This document shows positions 20,776 to 34,962 of a stretch of 34,962 nucleotides of DNA, piece after piece. The stretch covers positions 5,120 through 40,081 of the forward strand of contig BRYA01000228.1 of the NCBI GenBank assembly GCA_030267965.1, in the 5' to 3' direction. A model generated the notes under the pieces. It searched no databases. It was not told where the DNA came from and saw only the letters and a program-made list of their open reading frames with translations. The position numbers and the translations under genes are program-made. Source of the stretch: Triparma columacea (lineage: Eukaryota > Sar > Bolidophyceae > Parmales > Triparmaceae). The stretch's first letter is position 1. Each line of letters starts with the position of its first letter.

Positions 20776-23082
20776 ATGCACATACATGTCCAGCTCCCTG
20801 TGCCGTTTGACATTTCCTCCAAGGGTTGGTATGCTGTTCTCTACGTCAAAAGCCGAGCCGGGACGACTCTCGACACGATGTATTCTCAGTACAACGATAC
20901 GACTCCTAGCCAGCAATTGGTATTTCCTGACAGAGCTGAGGCAACAGTCCTGCAAATTGAGTACTACCGCTACAGCATATTTGGGGACGAAAAGGTTGGG
21001 TGTCGTCATTTCCCTCTCCTAGACGCCCACTTTGTGAGTCCTTTCCATACCCCCCCCCTCCCTACCCCCACCACGCTCACCCCCCTCCCCCTCATCCCCT
21101 CGACGATCCACAGGACCGGAAATCTGTACGGTTCGAGACGTTCGTTAAGGACATGACGAACGACCAGAACCAGAAGTATGACGTTGCTGTGGAGATAGGT
21201 GAGAAAGGGCAAAAATCAAACCCCAACCCCTAGCAGCACTACGACTGCGGTAGTACAATTCTAACCCGTGGCACTGATCGCAGATTACTCGCCTACCCGT
21301 CCTTCCTCTCCCTCCAGCTCGTCCTCTGCCTCCTATTCTCCCTCCTCTGAATCCTCTGTCTCTACTACTGCTTCTGCTTCTGCTTCCTCTCTGACCCCCT
21401 CAGCCCCCTCTTCCCGATCGCCCTCTCCTGCGAATTTCGATGAATCTGGAGCCCCAATCATTGACGAGCAGCTGGAGTTTTACCAGAAGCAGGAGCACGA
21501 GGCAGTCAGGGAGATTTACGACCAAATCAAGAAAGATCTGGCTGGTCTCGGTGTGACGTCCGAGGACGAGATCGAGAGGTGAGAAGCGGCGAAAATTTAC
21601 GAAATGTACACAACCTCCTCCTAAACCCCTTTGGTGGTCATCGTATCACTACTCTCGCAGTTGCTGTCAACTAGGCAAAGACTTGTATCTTAATCGTGAA
21701 GAGTACGAGATTCTTCCCAACCCCCCCCACAAGGCGACATCTTCTGGTGTAATACCCATGTACTGCGACGGATTCCGTCTCCTTTCCTTTTACCGCGGTT
21801 TCAACAAGGACGCCCTCGTTCAAATAAAGTCCACTGCGAAGTGGCGAGCGGCGAACGAAACTAATAGGATCCGCTCTCTCCCCCTATCGGATCTCTTGGG
21901 TTGCAGTGTGAAGCAGTTTGAACAGTACTACCAGGCTGGCTGTCTTGGAATCAGCCAGGACGGCTTGCCTGTGATTGTGCGCAGGTTGGGGATGCTAGAT
22001 TTGAAGGCCCTCAAGTCAACATTTAACGGGGGCGACAACAGGAACGCGAAGAAAACCACTGCTGATATTTTCATCGACTCGCACATCTGGGAGATGGAGG
22101 TGAGACCGGACGAAGAGTGCCACCAATCGACGCAGCTACAAATGTTCACGTACTCATTATCCTGATCCTTCTCGCTCTTTGCTTCGCTCATCGCAGCACT
22201 ACTACGAGATGCTGAGGGATTTGAGCTTCAAACACAAAAGGATCATCAAAGGCAACGTTATAATTGACTTGCAGGGCGTCACCTTCGGGCAACTAGGCGG
22301 GGAGACCAAGAAAGCAGTGAAAACGATCATCGCTCTTGACTCTGACAACTACCCCGATTCCCTTCACAAGCTGTACATCATCAATGCCCCTGGGATATTT
22401 AACTTCATCTGGAAGATTGTTCGCCCAATATTGCACCCTGTGATTTTGGCTAAGATTGAGATCTGCAAGAAGGATCGAATTCCTGGCGCTTTAAAGGAGG
22501 CCGGGGTTGTCGACATTTGCATGTCGATCAAGTACGGCGGGAAGGTGCGTAGGGAGTGACGAGTGCCTGACAAACAGTATCTTAACAAGCACCGATTGGG
22601 TAACCTGCTGGATTTCGTCACTCCCCTCCCTCTTCCTCCCGCTAACCCCCCCCCACCCTCCCCCCCCCCCCCCCCAGGCTTTCCCAATCGCGGGAGTTAC
22701 TAACTCTGAGTGTTTCCTTCCCTTTGGCGGGATCAAATCTCTGTCGCCCAACAGCGTGGACACGTGGAACGCCGAAGTCGTCCTTTCGCACTGTTATCCC
22801 AAGGAGAAAAGTGTCACCACCCCCAAGAGGCCCGTCGCCTGTGACAACTATTACCAGACTTGGCGGAGCGGGGCAGAGTTTACGCCCACTCGCAAGCAGG
22901 CTGCATTTGAGAAGGAGGAGACTCTTCGGTTGATGACGGCAACACCAAAAGGGGGCGGTCCTCGCAGCATGTCATACACCATAACTGTTTTTCTCACCGT
23001 GTGCTACTGCTTGGCACTCGTGTGCAAAATTTACGGCGCTGAAGGAAGTGTGTATTTCAAGTGGATAAAGAACGAACTGTGA
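20776..23082 (+). CDS. C2-like plus CRAL-TRIO (SEC14) protein with C-terminal membrane segment
   Basis: join(20776..21033,21114..21198,21284..21578,21661..22099,22197..22544,22678..23082), 609 residues, phases agree. Residues 1-112 look like a divergent C2-like beta sandwich (the LQIEYYRYSIFGDEKVG part resembles the D-x-D-x-x-x-x-D-D-x-x-G loop without most acids). A Ser/Pro-rich linker follows (about 115-165). Residues about 215-480 are a CRAL-TRIO domain: an N-terminal helical part, then KGNVIIDLQGVTFGQL, YPDSLHKLYIINAPGIFNFIWKIVRPIL and the C-terminal hydrolase-like strand. A GOLD-like region may follow (476-580) and a hydrophobic helix lies near 580-600. Such proteins bind and exchange phosphoinositides or other lipids at membranes; the ligand is unknown. 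The intron before exon 6 uses a rare GTGCGT donor and a very long C tract before CAG. An upstream exon cannot be excluded. Confidence 0.85.
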
Positions 23083-23160
23083 TGACCCCACGAGGAACTA
23101 AAAACCTGAGAATTTTGCACACAGACAGATTCCCCTTATTACCCCCCCCCTTCCCCTCGC

Positions 23161-25534
23161 CTATCGTTTCGTGACCCTCATCAGAAGTTTAGGTTCCATG
23201 GGCAGCACCAGCGTGCTCGTGTACCCCCCTTTGTGCCCGTTTGCAATCTCGAACTTGAACTTGGGCAGAAGCATGGCAAGGACGAGCTTGATCTCCAGGA
23301 GGGCGAGGTCCTTCCCGAGGCAGAGCCTGTAACCGGCATTGAAGGTTGGGAACTTATACTGGCTGGGTTGGGATGCGGGGGGGTGGGGGGGGGTGGGAAA
23401 GAGTGAAGAGAAAATATAGGTTTTGCCGTGCTAGAAGAGTGAGAAACCACCCGACACACACAAAACAATGCGACGTGACGTGATGCAACGAGACGCAATA
23501 CAACGTGATAGAATGTGATACGATCTCACCTAGGGTCCTTGAAGGTGCCTCCCTCGCCGACGAGGAATCTCTCGGGCTTAAACTTCTTGGCATCTCCTCC
23601 CCAAACCTTTTCGCTCCTCCCAATAGCGTACGGACTATACAAGACAGTCGCCCCCTTGGGGATGTGCGTGCCGTCGGGGAGAGTGTCGGGGTTCTTGGCA
23701 AACTTTATATCGACTGGGACAGAAGGGTGGAGACGGAGGACCTAAGGGGGTGGGGTGATAATTGCGGGTTGGTGACGGTGGCGTTAGATAGGGATTTGCT
23801 TGTAAGTTCCACCCCCAACCCACTCACCTCAATGGCCACAGCGTGCGTATAACTGAGTTTCCCCATCTTCTCGTAGTCAGCCTCTGATCCGTCCTCCCCG
23901 CAGTGCTCTTTGATCTCTTTTAAAACCTTATCCATGCTCTCAGGGTTCTTGGCGAGCTCATAAAAGGTCCAGGAGAGGGCACAGGCGGTGGTGTCGCGAC
24001 CGGCGATCATAAAGTTCATAACGATGTCACGGAGCTCCTGTGGGGAAGACATAGGGGAGTTAGCTATGAACAACATAAATGCGTTGTACCCAGCCTTCTC
24101 TGGCGCTCACCTTGACTGACGGGGGCTCTTTATTATCCCCAGTCTTTGGGTCAAGGAATCTGCTAAGTAAGTCCGGTCCCATCTTCGCCCCGCTATCTGC
24201 GTCCCTCCTCTTGTTCTTGATGACTGTGTCAGCGAAGCGCTGCATGACCTTGCAGCCTCTCCTGATTCCCCTTTCGTTCTCGGTGAGCTGGAGGTTGCGC
24301 TTGATGCGCCAAAGGGGATCCTTGAAGCGCTTTTGGGAGAGGTTCTGGACCTCGTCGAAGGCGAGGGCGAAAGGGTGCTGCTTCTGCGTGCGCGACGAGC
24401 GTAGCGAGTAACGAAAATGGCCAAGTTAGGGAGAAGTGCTCGATTACGGCACCCTCACAAAGCACGCTTTCTTTTCTTGTCCGTTTTCTCACCTCTCCAA
24501 GGATGGAGTTGAGCTCCACGCCGAAGGCAATGTTCGCAAAGACGTCAATCGTGAGTCTAAAGAACATGTCCTGCATGTCAATCGTGTTGCTTTTAGGGTC
24601 CTTCACCACCATGTTGAGCCGCTCCGACAAGTACTTGACTTGCTGGGCCGCAATGAGGGTGCCATTCCTCATGAGGTTGCGGGAGAACATGTGGGAGGCG
24701 ACCTTGCGGTGAACCTTCCAGAGGGCGCCGTCGGAGGTGAAAATTCCCTCACCGAGAAACTTTAGGGAGGAAGCACGTGTGCGAGAAATGAAGGAAGACG
24801 AGGGTTAATTTGGTTGTTGTATATAGTTGCAAAGTAGCACGAGTGCTTTGAAAAGTAGCGCCCTGCATTCTCACCTCGCCAAGAGCCTCCCTGAAGTTGG
24901 GACCCTTCTCGTAGTTGTCAAACTTATCCTTGAGAACGTGCTTGATGGAGGCCTGCGGTTGGGATATAGGGTACGTTGACGTGGAGGCAAGGGTAAGGAG
25001 GGGATCTATGTGCAACTAGATAGGAATCCGGGGGGGCTGCGATCCAAGAATCAAATCTTGGCATCACCCCCTCCTGTCATCCCCCCCCCACCATCCCCCA
25101 CAACCCACCTCATCCGTCATGCTAAACATAGCACCCCCCAACAACCCAATATCCGGAACGGGCGCACACCAGGTCTTTCCAAACTTCTCGTTATACTCAA
25201 GGCAGAAATCTGGGAGCTTTTGCCAGTGCTCATCGATCAAGAGAAGACAACCTAAAAAAGGCTTTGTAGGCGGCCCAGGGACGCTTTGGGGCCTCTTGTC
25301 TTCGGGTTGAGAGAGTACGAGAATGGCGGTACAGGCAACGATGGGTCAGAAGAATGACGATAAAGGTATAATATTTAAGGCAAATCCTTTGGTCCATTCT
25401 CATGTCAAGATTGGATGGATAGTCCACTTACAGGGTTTGAATCGCCGCCACAGAAGAAGAACGGTGAAGAGGAAGGCACTGAGATATACCTTCCATACGT
25501 CGTCGGGGTTAGAAACGATAGCTGAGAGTTCCAT
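23161..25534 (-). CDS. Cytochrome P450, CYP86/CYP4-clan-like
   Basis: Complement(join(23161..23362,23530..23741,23828..24037,24111..24383,24493..24759,24875..24952,25109..25299,25432..25534)), 511 residues. It is an ER-anchored heme monooxygenase. Seen in order: an N-terminal membrane helix (about 14-30), the PGPP proline hinge, LGEGIF...W..HRKVASHMFS in the C-helix region, the oxygen-binding AGRDTT (316-321), ExxR (Glu374, Arg377, split by an intron), and the heme loop FNAGYRLCLG (Cys459). The pattern resembles fatty-acid omega-hydroxylase clans; the substrate is unknown. The acceptor at 24384 has a tandem CAGAAGCAG, so two residues (KQ) may be alternatively included; the longer form is given. 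The start is at the ATG giving a membrane anchor; the intron 25300-25431 joins it to the PGPP exon in phase. Confidence 0.92.
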
Positions 25535-25816
25535 TCGAACAGTAATGTGCCCTGTTTGACACCAAACTTGTGTTCCTTTCTTCGATGATTGACATGATGG
25601 GGGGCGTCCTTGTAATTCAAGTGTTTTTGAAAAGAGCGCGTTGGGGATGGCGATTTTTCTCAAAAAATGGCGGGATCGTATCAAGGGGCTAACCCACACG
25701 TCGCCATTACGATACGAGGCGTCGTTGAGGCGAAGTCAAGGAGAAATTCCAGGAATTCTCTCGAATTTTTCATAATAAACTTAGTGATAAACAAAAATCA
25801 TATTCCCCCCTAATTA

Positions 25817-26945
25817 CTAAACTTGTGACGACGGTGACGACGGTAGCAATATTTTCGCGAAAAGCCCGTAGTGATCTGAGGGGACTACTGGAGCAGCTTC
25901 CTTAAGCACAACCAGCGCAGGACTGCCATCAAGGTCAACTCTGCCCTTAACAAAAATATGATCTGCGATAACCGTTGTGTAAGTAGATACAGGTGGTGGT
26001 AGATGCCTCTTGTTCCTTCTCACCTAATTGCGCCTCTCTCTTGCTGAACTTATCATACAAAATCCCTCCTACCTTGCCGCGAGCATCGGCGCGTTCTGGA
26101 GCAGACTGCATGAGGACGTTGGGGTTGTCCCTGCTCCACGTATCCTTCTTCCCCTCGATATTCAAAGGTGTGAAACCCCCTTCTACAACCTGCTTAAGTT
26201 CTGGCGTCCCGCTGGTGGAATTGAAATCTCCCATGAGGACGATCACATCATTGTTCCCGCTGGTACGCTTAACAAAGTCCAACGTGAGCCTTGCCTCGTT
26301 CAACCTCGTCTCCGTGGAGCGGTAAATCTCCTCCCTTCCCGCATTAATCTCCTTGTCTGAGAATCCCTCTAAGCCATTCAAGTCCCCATTGGTTTCTTTG
26401 TCGTCGAGCAGACCTGCGTGCCAGTGGGTGCAGTAGATCGCGTAGCTAGTGCCCCCCTTCTTTAAAGAAATTCCAAGCACTTGCGTGGCATCATCTGTGT
26501 TGAGTGCGAAAGAATTATTGTACACCCGCCCCGAGAGTCTCTTTCGTCCTATGAACTTCCCTTCATACTTCCTCTTCACCAGGAGAGCGTCACCTTCCGT
26601 TGTTCTCCAACTGGGAATAGCAACAGGACCGAGGATTATCCCGCCAACGCCTATTGATCCAAATACAGAATAGTCTTCAAGGGCTTTTCCAACCTTCTCT
26701 AAGTACTTCTTGCATCCTTGCAATCCCATTGCCTCATTGAGAGATATAACGTCTGGGTCGAGCGCCCGCACGCCCTGAATGAAGGCGTCGAAGCGCTGGT
26801 TGTGATGAACAGGGGTCTCAAAGCTGTCGAAGGATCCTGAGGACCACAGGATATCGTACTTGGAGCCGCTCCATACGTTTATCTGTAGTACAGACAGGTC
26901 TTCGCTTTCATCAGAGATCCGAGCTGACTGTTGAAATTTCGACAT
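25817..26945 (-). CDS. Endonuclease/exonuclease/phosphatase (EEP) family protein
   Basis: Complement(join(25817..25962,26024..26945)), 355 residues, junction phase 1. It has the EEP fold shared by DNase I, neutral sphingomyelinases and inositol polyphosphate 5-phosphatases. Seen in order: LQINVWSG (start strand with metal-site Asn), DVISLNEA (metal-binding Glu), THWHAG (catalytic-region His), MGDFNSTSGTP (Asp/Asn pair), and the last exon's DHIFVKG and SDHYGLF (catalytic Asp-His). All catalytic positions are therefore kept. No signal peptide or membrane helix is seen. Which phosphodiester or phosphate it cleaves cannot be told; a sphingomyelinase-like or nuclease role are both possible. The start is ATG 26945; the frame stays open a little upstream without another ATG. 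Confidence 0.9.
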
Positions 26946-27032
26946 CCGCTTTGATGCGAGCAAAAAAAATCTTTCCCTTCCTTCCAGTTTCCAATCCCAG
27001 CATGATGGTTCTGTTCATGCCGAAAGTTGCTC

Positions 27033-27069
27033 TTAACTATTTGGGATAGCATCCGGTCTAAATAGTTAA
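27033..27069. repeat. Inverted repeat with 10-bp perfect stem
   Basis: TTAACTATTT (27033-27042) is mirrored by AAATAGTTAA (27060-27069) around a 17-base loop. It sits in the 248-bp gap between the PRPF8 stop and the EEP gene start, both on the minus strand, so it could be a 3' UTR hairpin of PRPF8, a binding site, or a small relic. Confidence 0.75.
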
Positions 27070-27193
27070 CCCCCCCTTAGAGATGCATCTGAAAGGCAAG
27101 GAGGTAAATTGAAATTGGTTTTAATAACTATTCAAAAGAGAGTTCAGTATGATTTTTGTCACTTTAGCTTTACGTCGATCACCCCCCCCCCCC

Positions 27194-34914
<7,721 letters not shown>

Positions 34915-34962
34915 CTGGGAGGGAGGAGGGGGGGAGGGAGGGGGGGAGGGGGGGGGGGGGGG

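Noticed and set aside
34915..34962. G-run end as a telomere or terminal repeat
   Set aside because: It reads as the C-rich polypyrimidine tract of a PRPF8 intron, like many others in the window.

Overview
This is eukaryotic nuclear DNA from an intron-rich, gene-dense alga-like protist. The genes best fit an ochrophyte stramenopile, possibly a bolidophyte or parmalean such as Triparma. That assignment is inference from gene architecture (START-like arrays, a TPR-PDK1 kinase, a CRAL-TRIO protein), from IFT57 (implying a flagellate ancestry or stage), and from introns that mostly begin GTGAG. No marker in the window proves it. Intergenic spaces are mostly 40-700 bp, and all coding genes were modelled by hand with splice phases checked across every junction. 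There are 46 introns within coding sequence, of which 34 start GTGAG, 9 start GTAAG and 3 are other GT donors.

Left part (1-11000), all on the minus strand. First is the 5' part of a very large protein with repeated START-like lipid-binding modules, open at the left edge, whose 5' end carries two duplicated 33-nt exons and a 24-bp minisatellite. Next is a complete nine-exon P1B copper ATPase, then a glutamine-rich coiled-coil protein.

Middle (11000-23100). An N-myristoylation-candidate EF-hand-like protein (+) converges on a glutathione S-transferase (-). The GST is divergent with IFT57 (+). IFT57 converges on an unusual seven-exon minus-strand gene that joins a TPR carboxylate-clamp domain, a PDK1-type AGC kinase and a CPPED1-like metallophosphoesterase lacking its metal ligands. 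COX15 (+) is divergent from this kinase. After an AT-rich spacer comes a C2-like/CRAL-TRIO/transmembrane protein (+).

Right part (23100-34962), minus strand. A CYP86/CYP4-clan-like cytochrome P450, an endonuclease/exonuclease/phosphatase-family protein, and nearly all of the spliceosome core gene PRPF8, open at the right edge. Two PRPF8 introns share a 31-nt identical block, hinting at introner-like intron copying.

There is no operon logic. The genes are independent housekeeping and signalling genes: copper export and heme A synthesis (COX15) both serve cytochrome oxidase and copper handling, IFT57 serves the flagellum, and PRPF8 serves splicing. The most unusual item is the TPR-PDK1-pseudophosphatase fusion at 14754-17861.
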